From contig CANTUQ010000003.1 in assembly GCA_947683425.1 (NCBI GenBank), forward strand, positions 4,464,001 through 4,528,000: 64,000 nt of DNA, read 5' to 3'. This DNA comes from Excoecaria cochinchinensis (taxonomy: Eukaryota > Streptophyta > Magnoliopsida > Malpighiales > Euphorbiaceae). Numbering within the stretch: the stretch's first letter is position 1; every line of letters begins with the position of its first letter. Below are positions 11,230 through 23,450 of this stretch, piece by piece. A model generated the notes under the pieces. It saw only the letters and a list, made by a program, of their open reading frames with translations, ran no database searches and had not been told where the DNA came from. Both the position numbers and the translations under genes were made by a program.

Positions 11230-12555
11230 CGTAGACACCGGGTCCCCAGGCGGTCCAAGATCAGAATTACCCGATAATGAAAATGATACCGGCTCATAGG
11301 CAAAGGTGTCGAAAATGATGTTTTCCTTGTCAAGACCCTCATTATTTTTAAATAAACAAATAAATATAAATATAAAAAATGATTATTATAAAAAAAATAA
11401 AGATTAGGAAGTGTTTTTTTTATGTATATCAAAATTTTTGATTAAAAAATATATATATTTTAAAAAAAGATTTAAATTACTCAATTAATTTAATTCAAAA
11501 ATATGTATTTTGATTAATTTAAGAAAAATATTTAAAAAAAGAAAAAAAGGGGGAAAACGTTTGATTTAAAACGAAAAAAGAAAACGTTTGATTTAAAAGA
11601 AAAAGATTTAGAAGGAAAAAAAAAAGGAAAACGTTTGATTTAAAAAAAATAAAAATTTATATGTGGTTTGACATTTGGTGGCCGTGTGTGGAGAGCCTCC
11701 ACACACGGCCATATGTGGATTTCCACATAAGGGCCCGCGTGTGGAGAGGGGCCTCCGTGCCACTTCTGCACGCAGCCCCTCTTTTGCCGTGTGCTCTCTC
11801 TCGCCTGCAAAATTAATTTTGGACTATAAAAAATCAGGTATTTTCATATTTTGTGGTGATTTTGAAAGAATAAAAATTGAAAAGTTAATTTGGCTTGTTC
11901 TATTTATGGAAAACAGGGAAATTAATAGGGAATGTCTTCATTTTGAGAGAGGGGAGCAGCATTTTTCATTCAAGAGGGGAACTTCATTTTCTCTCAAGAA
12001 GGAAGGCAGCCGTGGGTTTTGAAGCCAGAAAATTGATAAATTTCCAAGCTTTAATTTTCCTTCTTTTCTTCTTCAGAAAATATTTTTAGTTCTCGGATTG
12101 TTTTGAGCTTGGAAAATTAATTTCCTTTGCTCAATCATCCCCCAAGAAATATTTTCACCAAAATATTTTATTTTTTGAGTAATTTGTTCCAAAACACAAT
12201 TTTTTATATTTTCTTCAAATATTTTTCACCGCAAATTTCGACAAAAAGAACGGATCAAGACACCGTTTTCTCTTACATCTATAATTTCTGAGGGTAAAGA
12301 ATTTGGAATTGTACTAATTTTTCTATTTACTCATCATTTATGGTTATTAAATTTGTTATCTTTGCCATGTTTATTTCTTAGCATTTCTAATATTTTGCTA
12401 CTGTTGGCACCTTAAGCTTAGTTTTTGGTTTGATTTCTTTGTGGTTGTCTTATTTGATTTTTGTAGTTTTATTCTTTATTTGTTTTTGCCGTTAGCCTCC
12501 ATCTTTCTTTCTATTATTATTATCTTTATTATTTAGCATTATCATCATATTGCAA

Positions 12556-12606
<51 letters not shown>

Positions 12607-12706
12607 TTTGTGGCATTATTATTATTAGTACCATTGTTTTGAGTTTATTTGTGTTATTATTTATTATTATTATTAATATTATTATTCCATGTTTATTTTC
12701 TGTTGA

Positions 12707-12779
<73 letters not shown>

Positions 12780-13950
12780 TTCATTGTTGTTATCATGTAT
12801 TTATCATCGTTTTAGTTATGGTCATTATATTCTTGCATGATTAATTTTTCTTTATTTTTCCCTTTTCTTTATATGCACGTATTTAATGTTAGAATTATTA
12901 CTAATATTTTTTAATGATATTTTATTTGGGGATTTAAATGCGAATTTGCCTTGTGTGAGCGTCCCCATGACCACGCGGAGGGGTCACGATGCGTAGAGAA
13001 TCACGTCGTTTTGGTGAAACCTTTTTTATTCCCCCTTTATGTCTTGCTTGTTTGTAAAAAATTAGTTTTCATTCATGCATACGTGAGATAAAAAGTCGCG
13101 AAAATATTTTTATAATTAAATTGAGATTTTTACTATTAAAATTGGGACCAATGTCCCTCATTTTAGCCAAGGAATGTAAAATGTCACAATAAAATGAAGA
13201 GTTAATTTTCACCAAAAAGGGGATCACTCATCCCGGTTTTCAATCCAAAAATCAAAATAACTCTTTGATCATTCTTCAAATAGGCCCGAAGGAACCAACA
13301 TTCCTAAACCAAACGAATGTCCCGATTTATGTAAGTTTTTTTTTATGTGTGATTTTGTTTGATTGTTTTAAATTTATGTTCATGTACTTTTGGGCCCTTG
13401 TAATTAATTTTTCGGGCAACATTATTTTCCATTTGGGATTGTATTCCGTCCCAACTTATATTTTTAAGCTTCTTTCATTAAGGGTTGTATTCCGCCCCTA
13501 TTTCCCTTGTAATTGTGTGCTTGATGTGTTTACTGCTTTATTTACCGGTTTCTTTATAGTTTTTTATTTATCGCTTTTGAATGCTTGCGATGTGCCTTTT
13601 AATTGAAATGCATTAATCGTGTGAGATAAGAGATAGAATTTTAGGGGGTTAAACACTCATTTATAATTATCCAATTCATAAATAAGAGTGAAGTTCCGAA
13701 CACCATCTCTGGTTTAGACCGTAGAGGTTAGATGACCTTTCCCAATTTCTCGTAAATTGGGTGACGACTCCAAAATACTTCAAAGGTGCCTAAAGATACC
13801 ATGAGGCTAGATGATCCTTTCCCATATTTTATTGGGAAGGTGGCATCAAAGATATCTCATGGCAACCAACATCAAAAGATGCGAACCAATCCCTTGATTC
13901 CTAAAGCGGGTTGAAGGAGAGGGCCTTTGCTAGGTTCGACACGCGTCACA
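11230..13950 (+). mobile_element. Element D 5' LTR (2.7 kb)
   Basis: It begins CGTAGACACCGGGTCC, the TGTAGACACC start with T changed to C, and ends ACGCGTCACA directly before a PBS. U3 carries a 13-bp perfect inverted repeat (11680-11710) followed by an 8-bp one (11712-11729), then a TATA box (ACTATAAAAAA near 11823). Much of its length is low-complexity sequence, including ATT tracts at 12557-12601 and 12708-12780. The 3' part (13640-13950) resembles the end of LTR C in word order. Confidence 0.75.
12557..12780. repeat. ATT microsatellites inside LTR D
   Basis: There are two long (ATT)n runs. Poly-isoleucine and poly-leucine open frames here are products of the repeat. Confidence 0.9.
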
Positions 13951-15011
13951 GTGGCGACTCTGCTAGGGACTGTTTGTGACTTTGCTCGGATAGTGTCTTG
14001 GTTAAAATTTATAATTGAGTTTTAAAACTTAAAATTCTATCTCTTTTCAAAAATTGCATTACATCATTTTAGAGCCTTAGAATTACACTAGTTGGTCCCT
14101 TATTTTACCCCGGTGCATTCCTAAAGCATGACCCTACTTTCACTCATTATAGGGAAGTGTTAGGGATAATCACCAACCAAAGCTTAGTACCTCGCGGTAT
14201 ATTAAATGGAGATCCGATCGGTTGTCATGCTTGCGACGAGCTACACCCATTGCCAGGGAAACCTAAAGGATAATCACCATTGACCAAAGCTCATGTAATG
14301 GCAAATAGAAACTTCCCCTAGGTGGTATGAACCGTAATACAGTACTTGTCATGTGGGTCATTATGCATTAGACAAAATCAAGCAAATTGAGTGATCTTCT
14401 ATCAAAGGCTTTCATGCCCTGGTAGGTTCACCTTAATTTAATTGAATTGTTCAAATGTGTAATGGACAAAACCCATACGCATGTGCTTTAAATTAAGAGT
14501 GTTATACTACTGATTTTTCACCGTGCACTTTGCGCATTCACTGGGTCCCCTGTTGACCCATGGACTAAGCCCACCTAGGGAAGAGACCGTACTACCCCGT
14601 GTGTGGGAGTGATAAGGTTGGAAGGATCTATTTGCTTGCATGTGATTGTGGATGCTGCACAGCACGCTCACACATTGCGTGTCATTCATACATGTTAATA
14701 AAAAAAACATATGCATTTTATTTTTGTGTGCGTATATGCTTTTGTCTGCGTATTATTTTTCACATGTACATATCATCCTACATATAATTTTTTCCATGCA
14801 TAGCATCATATCATTGTAATCTATTAATCTTTCACTCATCGAGGACCATTTGCATAGCACGATCATGTATTACATGTCATCCAGGCATCATTCTAACCCC
14901 TTGGATTTTTTAGGCACTATAGACCATTTACCTGGGAGGTTTTGGGGTCTCTGTAGTTTCCTGAGGAGCAATCAGAGTTTGAATCGATTAGCAGAGATTC
15001 CAGGGTCCGTG
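13951..15011 (+). other. Element D primer-binding site and leader
   Basis: 13952-13970 reads TGGCGACTCTGCTAGGGAC, a diverged form of the PBS in C and A (TGGCGACTCCACTGGGGAC), one base after the LTR. The leader that follows is alignable by eye with those of C (20029 on) and, on the other strand, A. Shared landmarks include AGAGCCTTAGA, GGTGCATTCCTAAAGCA, GGGAAGTGTTAGGGATAATCACC and GATCCGATCGG. Just before gag is a T-run plus AG (TTGGATTTTTTAG near 14912). No stable gene is seen in the leader itself. Confidence 0.7.
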
Positions 15012-17890
15012 ATGGCAGATTTACCACAAGAAATCAGTGCCTTGATGACACAAGATTTGGACAAAATATTAGAGGATTTTGAGAGAAAGATGTTATCTAT
15101 AATGGGGAGCCTCGTCGCCCAGATGGCACCAAGTGCCGGGCAACCATCTGTGGCTCCTGCTGTGGAGCAAGTTGAAACCCCTATTATAGGGGAAACTCTT
15201 ATAGCAGCTGCCACTGTGCAACAACCACCTGTCAAGCCTAGAGTGACAACACTTGCTAAGCAGAGGAGAATTCTTAACCCGAAAGATAATTTCATAATAG
15301 AGGAAGAGGATGAGCTAGTAATTCCTTAGGCTGTGAGAAAGACAATTCCCAAAGTAGAGGATGATGTAGTCAGGAAAATGGAAGAAAAGATCAAAGCGAT
15401 TACGCATTTACTGTCAGCCGGCAAAGGGATCAGCCCCGAAATATGGATTTGGATGACGGAGAGCTGTTGCCCTAGAGGTTTAAGATGTCAGACCTGCCAA
15501 AATTTGACGGTACTTTGGACCCTTCTGCACATGTTAAGCAGTATACCTTGATCATGAAGGGTACAAGACTGACGAAGAAATAGAAGGTAGAATATTTCTG
15601 CCTCAGTCTGGTGGGTCTGGCAATAGACTAGTATCACGGGTTAGACAGGAAATCTAAGGAGGATTGGGACCTTTTGACTAAAGAATTCCTTAAGCAATAC
15701 GATTGCAGCACAAGAATAGAGGTCACTTTAAAAGACCTAGAGCTACTGCAGTAGAAGCCCGAGGAGTCATTCTAGGAGTACCTCACCAGATGCAGAAATT
15801 GGGTCATGGAAATGAAGAGAAAACCTGATACCCCTGACCAGATAAGGTTGTTCACCAGGAATGCTAGCCCATACCTAAGAGAGGCACTAAAGATGGAGGG
15901 ACTCAAAGACTGGGAGTAGATCAAACATATAGCCATCGAAGCTGAGGCCGAACATCTGGGCAAAATGGCTAAGCCTGCAAACCTGGCCTTGGGCGAAAGC
16001 AAAGGAAGCAGCAGTGGTAATGGGGGCAAGGCTAGGGCAGTAGAAGTTTCAGCCACAGGAATGACTCGGCGCCACCTCACTCTCTCAGGTAGGCCATTGT
16101 CTTTGTATTTCACCCACCTCCTCAAGGAAGGGAAGTTACAACCCTTGTCAGCCAGGCCTGCCCAAAGCCAAGGACAGCCTAGACACAGGGCAGACTGGTA
16201 TTGTGCATATCACCAGTACACAGGGCATAGAACAGACTATTATTGTCCTCTAAGAGATCGTATTCAATAATTAATGTCTGATCCAAAAGAGCGAAAGAAG
16301 GAGAGGAAGACAAATTGAGTACCTAAGTGGAGAATGAAGGTGGTTCCCGTGGATGGTGATGTACCATTGGCCAAAATAGCTGTGCTAGTGGAAACAGGAG
16401 GGTGTTAGCTATTCAGATGTTCTTTTTATTTTTGAACTATTTAATGATGATGTTTTAATTCTAGTTTTCTATTAAACGAAATGATTGGTTTACTTATCTG
16501 TGTGATATTTTCTCGTGATTTCATTATACATGATCATAACACATTCATACTTAATAATGATTCAAACGATGCCATTTCATTTAATCTCAAAACTTTGGGG
16601 GAACCCAAAGAAAATCTTGTTAGTTTCTGTTATGACTCATGAAGACAGATTAAAAAGAGAGAAAATAAAAAAAATGAAATAAAAATTCTTTGCCTGGACC
16701 TATGAAGACATGCTAGGAGATGATTAGGAAGTCGCCAAACACACTTTGCCAATGTATCCTGATCCTGAACCAGTCAAGCAGAAGCTCCGAAGCAAGGAGG
16801 GATAGGAAAGGTTAAAGCGGGGAACCCATAAGCAGAACTGGGGCTAAATTTTTACTGAAGCGCAATGCCCAATTGGGTAGATCCACGACATCCCCGATGG
16901 TTAAGAAGAGAAGTGCGAGTATGTGTAAACTATTAGGATTTGGACGAAGCTTGTTGGGTAGCAAAAAAAAAATGTGTAGGCAAAAAAAAATTAAAAAAGA
17001 AGAAAAAAAAAGCAAACAAACAAAACAAAAAGCCAAAAAAAAAAAAAAAACAAATAAAAAAAAAAGAGAGAAAAAAAATTGATCATTGATATAGGGAAAG
17101 GGACAGTTATCTGGGGGCAAGCTTTGTTCAAATCCCGTTGATCTACACATACCTATATTTGCCATTCTTCTTGGCTACCGAAAAGGACTGAAAGGGTTCT
17201 ATTGACCTACAATGGATACGAATTGCTCGAAGTTTGGGGAATAGACATCTTAGGGGAAGTGCGCCCTACGGACTCCAACGGACATAGGTCCACAATGGTT
17301 GCTATCGCCTATTTCACTAAGTAGACAGAAGCCAAGTCCTTCAGGAAAGTCGACGCTCGAGGTATGGACAGGTTCATCGAATGAAATCTGATATGTTGAT
17401 TTGGTCCCCCGTACCACATAGGGTTCAAGGACGAAAGAGCAATCTGTGTCTAAAGCTAGGGAGTTGCTCCAGAAGTATATCATAAGGCATCACAAGTCCT
17501 CCCCGTATTGCCCTCAAGCTAATGGGGCGGTAGGGGGCTGTCAACAAGAATGTCAAGAAGATCTTTGCCAAGATGGTTCGAAGCGATTGCAGCATTCGAA
17601 CATGTTAGATAAGAACAGGTCATAGGCTTATTATCACAACCGAATCTATCAGAAAAGACTTGTTTAATCATTCGAAAAGAAGGTTAGGAAGCACTACTGG
17701 AAAGGAGGAGATTCACTCTCCAGGCAAATGAAACCAAGCATCCTGGACATACAAGGTAAATTCAGGCCGATATAGGAAGGTTTGTTCTTAAGAGATTAGT
17801 ATGCAAGGGAGTAACAATTCTAACAGATAGCAATGGAGATGAGCTCAAGTAATCGATCAACATCAACAAACTCAAGAAGGTCCATGGTTA
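15012..17890 (+). pseudogene. Decayed gag-pol of element D
   Basis: Gag starts at an ATG at 15012 (MADLPQEISALMTQ) and is interrupted by stops (for example TAG at 15327). It remains recognisable to about 16270, where a CX2HX4H zinc-knuckle-like segment (WYCAYHQYTGH) sits near 16198. Protease and most of RT are deleted. The RT entry (FAWTYEDM, PVKQKL) is near 16690-16790. After an A-rich stretch the integrase core resumes (VWGIDILGEVRPTDSNGHR, 17240-17290), then PQANGAV near 17515 and the C-terminal tail to about 17885. Many stops and frameshifts show an old, non-functional copy. Confidence 0.8.
16970..17080 (+). repeat. A-rich tract inside decayed D pol
   Basis: Long A runs with scattered G and C separate the RT remnant from the integrase remnant and mark the internal deletion of RT and RNase H. 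The lysine-rich frame here is spurious. Confidence 0.7.
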
Positions 17891-17951
17891 AAGACTAAAA
17901 ATCAAAAGAAGAGAATAAATGCCACGCGGGTTGAAAACCGAAAAAAGGCGG
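17891..17951 (+). other. Short D 3' UTR with PPT-like tract
   Basis: Only about 60 bp separate the pol terminus from the next LTR start. The last bases are CCGAAAAAAGGCGG, purine-rich and abutting TGTAGACACC at 17952. The same GAAAAAAGGC block lies about 60-80 bp beyond pol in E1 and A but is not next to an LTR there. Confidence 0.55.
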
Positions 17952-20008
17952 TGTAGACACCGGGTCTTGAGGTAGTCCAGCTCAGAGTTACCCGATGACG
18001 AGATTAGCGTCGGTTTTCGGATAAATGGGTGAAATTCGGAGGTTTTCGTCTTTCATGATTCTCGAGGATTAAAATCTTTTTCTATAGTATGGAGTTTTAA
18101 TAGAGTTTGATAAATTTTGGTTAAAATTGAGAATTTTGCTCTACAGACAGGATGCCCGTCTGTGTAGGGGCGCCCGTCCCTACTTGGGGTGATTTCTGTC
18201 TCTAGGCGTAGTGGGGACGGATGCGTGGCGATATAGGGATGCCCGTCCCTAGTACCGCGCCCCGTCTGTAGTTAGTTTCCCGCATGTGCCCTTAGTAGGA
18301 ACGGCTGTCGGTATCTGCAGGGATGCCCGTCGGTACGTTAACTGATCAGATCACGCCGGATTGGATAAAATTTAATCTCTTTTCCTTCAAAATGGGGATA
18401 AAATTTATTAAAATTTTGAATTTTAAAGTCATTTTAAAATTCAAACTTTGGGTTCAGGCTTATCTGAATTATTTCCTAAAATCCTATAAATAGTGGATTA
18501 AATTCCATTTTTAGGGGTTAGAAGTTTTGAGAATTTTGGTGAGAAAAGTGATTATTTTTTATAAGAAAAGTTCTTTGGAGAAAAGTTATTAAATTTTTTC
18601 GAGAGATCATTTTTTAAAAAAGGTTTTGTGAGCAATTTACTCAAAAAGTTTATAAAATCTCTGTTCATTTGCAGAATTTTATTTGATAAAATTTCTTCCA
18701 ATTAATTGATTCCTTCAAATTTTTCTTATGAATTAAGCCAATTTGAGGTAACGAAATTCATTCGTTTCCATCAATACAGCTAATTCAAACACTCAATTGC
18801 TATTAGATTTTCAAGGGAAGAAAAATATAAATCTTCTTTCTCTGATTTTTTACTTGATCCTTGCGAAGCATACGGGAATCAGAATCATTCGACATTCACC
18901 CTAAAAGGAAAAATCCGAGGGTAAACATTCTGGACTAATATTTGTATAATTTTATTTGATTTACATTAATTTTTTATATATATTTTATTATTCTATTTTA
19001 TAATCTTTTACAAAGAACTGAAAGTTTTTCTCTTTTATTTGTTTCCCCATACTAGGGACGGCCGCTGGCACAGTACAGGAGGCCGTCCCTAGGCAAACTC
19101 CCATGTTTTTAATTTGTAAATTTTATCTTTCAACTTACTTCTGTTAGAGTTTCTCGTTCTTTTATTTTTATTTTTATTCACGCTATTTGATGCTAACGTT
19201 TTTATCCCTATGAGTTATTTTCTGACCATTTGGAGTTGGAGTTCTGAAAGATGGGGGTTGCATTAGTCTGAGGACTTCCACTCGGGTTGTTTCTTTACCC
19301 TTATCTTTTATTCATGTTATTATGGAAATGGTTTTAATGTCGTTAAAGAAAAAAGGCCAAAAGATTTCTAACAATTAACTTTGGGATTTTCTCGGAAGTT
19401 GTGGACCAATGTCCCGTTTTAGCCAATAAAATTGACGCTTCATGAAAAATCATTTTTCGTAATAAAATATGCTTGGTAGGACCAATGTCCTCATTCCAAT
19501 GAATACCCCGTTTCATGTATGGTTTGTATTTTATTTACAATGGGGGTTGTATTCCGCCCCTAGTTTTATTGTAATTTATTTTGAGAATGTTTATTTTAAT
19601 AATGCTTTACTTATTGCTTTTGACGTGAATGATTGCGCCTTAATTAAATGCATCGTATGGAAAGTTGGTGAAACAATGAATTCAAAACATAATTATAATA
19701 TTGATCAAGGTATAAATAAATGAGAAGTCCCGAACTCACTCTGGTCTTTGGGGCTCAAGAGGCGAGAGGTCTAGAACTTCCAAGACACCTCTTGAGTCTC
19801 ACCAAAACACTAAGATGGATATGTATGCGCCGTCTCAGGCTCGACGAGGCTAGACGACCCTTCCCAATGTTTTATTGGGTGGCGACTCCAAGAAACCTCA
19901 TTTTTGCCCAAAATAGACGCACTTGTAAATACCTTACAAGTTTTATGAACATTTCATGATCGCCCTAAAGCGGGCCCTCGGGAGGCCACGGGGTTGGCGC
20001 GCATCCCA
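17952..20008 (+). mobile_element. LTR C1
   Basis: It runs from TGTAGACACCGGGTC to GCGCATCCCA, next to a PBS at 20010. A near-identical copy is 60222-62247, which lacks the first 99 bp; C1 in turn lacks about 67 bp present in C2 (61981-62049). U3 carries a dyad island (18143-18345). TATA (CTATAAATA) is at 18484. A perfect 12-bp inverted repeat with a 17-nt loop lies at 19052-19092, some 570 bp downstream of TATA. Confidence 0.85.
18143..18345. promoter_or_regulatory. Dyad island in U3 of LTR C1
   Basis: Two dyads abut: ACAGAC with GTCTGT (18143-18163), then GTAGGG with CCCTAC (18164-18183). More follow, with phrases TAGGGATGCCCGTCCCTA and GGGATGCCCGTCGGTAC. The island lies about 140-340 bp upstream of the TATA box. 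The C2 copy has the same layout at about 60315-60510. Confidence 0.7.
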
Positions 20009-20728
20009 GTGGCGACTCCACTGGGGACATATTCGAGACTTCGATTCGAAAGTACCTTGATTAAAAATTATAATAGAGTTTTAATTTAAAAATTTCACCT
20101 TCTTTCAAAACTGCATTGCATCGCATTAGAGCCTTAGATCTATGCTAGTTTGGTCCCTCTTTTAGCCCCGGTGCGTTCCTGAAGCATCACCCTATTTTCA
20201 CTCAATTTAGGGAAGTGTTAAGGATAATCACCAGCCCAAGCCTCGTACCATCACGGTATATGAAATGGAGACCCGATCGGTCATTATGCTCGTGATGAGC
20301 TAGACCCGTTGGCAGGGACCATGCTTGGGTAGCCCTAAAGTAACACCACCTTTTTGACTAAAGCTCATGTAATGGAAATAGTTACTTCCCCTAGGTGGTA
20401 TGAACCGTAATACCTTGCTTGCTATATGGATCATTTTGTATTGGACAAACCCAAATAATCTGATTGGTCACCTAATCAAAGGCTTTCATGCCTCGATAGG
20501 CCCATGTTAACTTGTTTGGGCTGCCTAAATATACGATGGTCAAAACCCATGCGTATGCACATTAGCTAAGAGAGGTTATGCTGCGGTTTTTCACCGTGCA
20601 CCATGCGCGTCCATCGGTTTCCCTGTTAATCCATGGGCCAATCCCACCTAGGAAAGAGACTATGACCTCGTGTGCGGGAGTAATAAGGTTGGAAGGACCT
20701 ATGTGCTTGCATGTGGCTTGTGAGTGTT
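20009..20728 (+). other. Element C primer-binding site and leader, first part
   Basis: 20010-20028 reads TGGCGACTCCACTGGGGAC, one base after LTR C1. PBSs of Tat/Ogre-type elements are usually assigned to a tRNA-Arg; I did not confirm the tRNA here. The leader is non-coding and is broken at 20728 by the family A insertion; it resumes at 60121. An uninterrupted copy of the same leader is 62249-63019. Confidence 0.8.
20724..20728. other. Target site duplication GTGTT, left flank of the A array
   Basis: GTGTT precedes the first A LTR here and recurs directly after the last A LTR at 60121-60125. The unoccupied version of the site, CTTGTGAGTGTTGCATAG, is at 62958-62975. Confidence 0.85.
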
Positions 20729-21817
20729 TGTGACGCGCACCGGATCCCCGCGGCCGCCCGTTCGACCACCCGCACGTGGGTGATCGGGGCATTTATGGGT
20801 CCGTTGGCATCTTGCAAATAAATTGCAAGTGCGTCTATGTTAGGCAACAAGGAGGTTTCATGGAGTCGCCACCCAATAGAACATTGGGAAAGTTACTCTC
20901 GCCTCGGAGAGCCTAAGACTGTGCTTGGTATCCATTTTGGGCCAGCCAGAGGGGTTATGGAAGGTAAACTTCTCACCCTAAAGAGCCTAGGATTAGCGCT
21001 AAAGCCTCGTGACCCAAGAAGTATTTTGGAGGATAACCTCTAACCTCTTGAGCCCAAAGACCAGAGCTGGGTCCGGGATTTCTCATCTATTTTTACCTCA
21101 TTTATTTTATGATCAAATCTTAATATCATTAATTCGCTCTCTCTCCACACTATGCAATTGATTAAAAGGCGCATTTATTCACATTTTGAAAGCGATAAAT
21201 GATCAGATACATAATGAAAGCGATAAATTACAATAATACAAGGAGCGGAATACAACTCCCTTTCATAAATGTGCGAATCATGCATAAATCGGGGCATTGC
21301 TTATTTTGAGGACTTTGGTCCTCGCATGCATCATTATTAAAATTGGAGATTTTCGTTTATGATGATTTTATTGGATAAAAATAGGGCTTTGGCCCCTTTT
21401 GCACTTTATACAAACCTCATTTTTATTTAAGTATAAAATCATTAGATTATATTTATACATTAACGAGATATGAGAAGAATATATCCATATACATGAAATA
21501 ATCAATGAATAACAAAATGAAGGAAATAATCGAGAGGGTTAGGAAACTGAACCGGACGGAATCCTCCGAATATGGTAGATAGCCGCTCAAGCTTGTGGTA
21601 GTCCAAGAGAAATCAATATACACTCATAGAAAAGTTGAGAGATGTTAATATACATAAAATTAACATGTAGGAAACCGAAAGGATTTGAAAAAGATAAAAA
21701 ATGATTTAAAAGGATGGAGGCAGAACCCACAGACGGCCTTCTTTAGATGACCAACGGGCGTCGGTTAAGGTAACCGACATGTCCGTCTGTCACTCAAGGA
21801 GAGGCGTCTGTAGGTGG

Positions 21818-21861
21818 GGTGACCGACGGGCGTCGGTGATAAAGATGACCCGTCGGTCACC
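21818..21861. repeat. 13-bp perfect inverted repeat in the transcribed part of LTR A copy 1
   Basis: GGTGACCGACGGG (21818-21830) and CCCGTCGGTCACC (21849-21861) are exact reverse complements with an 18-nt loop. The same arms are at 37122-37165 in LTR copy 2, and a form with a weakened left arm is near 59173-59214 in copy 3. It lies about 490 bp downstream of the minus-strand TATA box. Confidence 0.85.
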
Positions 21862-22369
21862 ACTGTCTCCAAAAAAATAGGAGAGAGAGAATTCTCCCCA
21901 AAGCCAAAAAATGGGGTTTTATCCCAAAAGGAGATAAAGAGAGTCAAAATAAAGGAAAATAATGACAGATATTGATAAATCCCACAAAATAAGGAATAAA
22001 TATGAAATGATAAGGAGAAGGAATCCGGAATATTTACCCTCAGATAATCGCTTTGGGTGAGATTCTTGTGTTGATTAAAGCCCCGCGCGTTCCACGAGAA
22101 GCAAAGGATGAAGGATCAAAGAAAGAAAAATGGGCTATTTATTTCTTCTTCAACCCCTCAAAAGATTGATTTTGGAATCAATATCTAAAGAAAACTAATT
22201 ATCTTTAGTTCCTCTTTGATTGATTTGATCCTTGGTCAAATAGATTTCCTTTGTAAATGTGTTTTGTTGGAAGAGAGAGAAAATTTACTTGAAATTGGGC
22301 AGAGTTTCCCCCTTTGAAAATTTTTCCAACCCTTTTCTCTAGAAAATCCGGAGCTTTTATAAGCCAGAC

Positions 22370-22610
22370 ACGACCAACGGGCGTTGGTGTATAGGGGCGG
22401 GCATCGGAAGAATCCTTCTGACACAAGGATTCGTCCGACGGCCCTGCCACATCCACCGACGGGCGTCGGAAGGGTTGCGTGCTTCGGGAAACCAGGCGGC
22501 GTTCTGACAGGGGCGGTGACTTTCCGACGGGCGTTGGAAAATACCACCAGCTGTCGGTGACTCAAAGCGACTGGCTGACTTCACAGACGGGCTGGCCGTC
22601 TGTGGAGTAC
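22370..22610. promoter_or_regulatory. Dyad island in U3 of LTR A copy 1
   Basis: Dyads of the form CCGACG, 2 nt, CGTCGG and ACAGACGG, 5 nt, CCGTCTGT recur directly upstream of the minus-strand TATA box. The hexamer ACCGAC, the core of plant DRE/CRT elements bound by DREB/CBF factors, recurs in intact form in the other copies. The best-preserved single dyad is in copy 2, 37902-37924, with 9-bp arms. Confidence 0.7.
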
Positions 22611-22793
22611 GAAAAGCTTTTTGACTCGAAAAACCTCTGTTCTCTCCCCCTTTGCCTAGGAATGGTAAAAAGCCTCATTTCTCGTGGAACGTGGGACTAA
22701 AACCTCTAAATCCAGCCCCTTATACAGGCTCGGACACTGATTTCATCATAGGGTAACCTCTGATCCGGACCGCTCCGGGACACGGTGCTTACG

Positions 22794-22812
22794 GTTGCCC
22801 CCAGTTTTGGAG
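22794..22812 (-). other. Polypurine tract of A1
   Basis: On the minus strand this reads CCAAAACTGGGGGCAAC directly before the LTR. In A2 (38114-38130) one base differs, giving GGGGGAAAC. Confidence 0.8.
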
Positions 22813-22989
22813 CAACTAGTGCACAAGCGCCTAGATAAGCCAAAACTCAGAGAAGGTCAGAAAGGAAGCGTACCTGTTACGGCTTTTCACCCTCTGTGCC
22901 TTATGCCAGTTAGATGTCATCTTGATCTATTCGGCGATGCGAAGATACTCCCATCGGTCTCATCTCGACCTGTAGGGCTCGGCAGGATG

Positions 22990-23450
22990 CAGCATGCTTT
23001 GGCCACAACCCCGGTTTGGAGTGCGGTATGCTTTGACCACAGCTTCGATCTGAAGTTCCCTTGCTAACCCCCATTCAATCTGCAAGGTGCGTAGCACTCT
23101 TTGCCTGCTGCGTGAACTGTGAGATGTAGCATGCTTTGGCTACAGTCTCGATTTGGTGAAGTGCGGCACTCTCTGACCACAGCTTCGATCTGTGAGATGC
23201 AGCATGCTTTGGCTACAGTCTCGATTTGGTGAAGTGCGGCACTCTCTGACCACAGCTTCGATCTGTGAGATGCAGCATGCTTTGGCTACAGTCTCGATTG
23301 GTGAGATGCAGCATGCTTTGGCTACAGTCTCGATTTGTGAGATGCAGCATGCTTTGGCTACAGTCTCGATTTGGTGAAGTGCGGTACTCTCTGACCACAG
23401 CTTCGATCTGTGAGATGCAGCATGCTTTGGCTACGGTCTCGATCTGAAGA
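22990..23450. repeat. Dimeric tandem repeat in the A1 3' UTR
   Basis: GAGATGCAGCATGCTTTGG recurs with spacings of 73, 73, 36, 36 and about 73 bp (near 23121, 23194, 23267, 23303, 23339, 23414). The 73-bp unit has two related halves, one around GCAGCATGCTTTGGCTACAG and one around GCGGCACTCTCTGACCACAG. The order is AB, AB, A, A, AB, A. Short frames here on either strand are not genes. Confidence 0.9.

Larger units (their letters stand above)
20729..22793 (-). mobile_element. Family A LTR copy 1 (3' LTR of A1)
   Basis: It runs from TGTGACGCGC to GGTGCTTACG, where the other copies end TTACA, so the terminal A has become G. On the minus strand the LTR starts with TGTAAGCACCG. TATA on the minus strand (GCTTATAAAAG) is at about 22354-22363. 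The dyad island upstream of it is at 22370-22610. A 13-bp perfect inverted repeat is at 21818-21861. A PPT lies directly to the right. Confidence 0.9.

Noticed and set aside
11675..12022. Host gene starting near the D inverted repeats
   Set aside because: The frame lies across U3, TATA and the early transcript of LTR D and has no homology I recognise.
12545..12840. Poly-isoleucine and poly-leucine ORFs
   Set aside because: They are translations of ATT microsatellites.
22370..22610. The A LTR islands as plain DRE/CRT (ACCGAC) stress-response clusters
   Set aside because: ACCGAC is frequent, but many dyads use ACAGAC or GGGAC arms instead and still pair, so DREB binding alone does not explain them.
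22990..23450. CRISPR-like regular repeats
   Set aside because: Spacers are not unique, the context is a plant retrotransposon 3' UTR, and the array is a dimeric tandem repeat.
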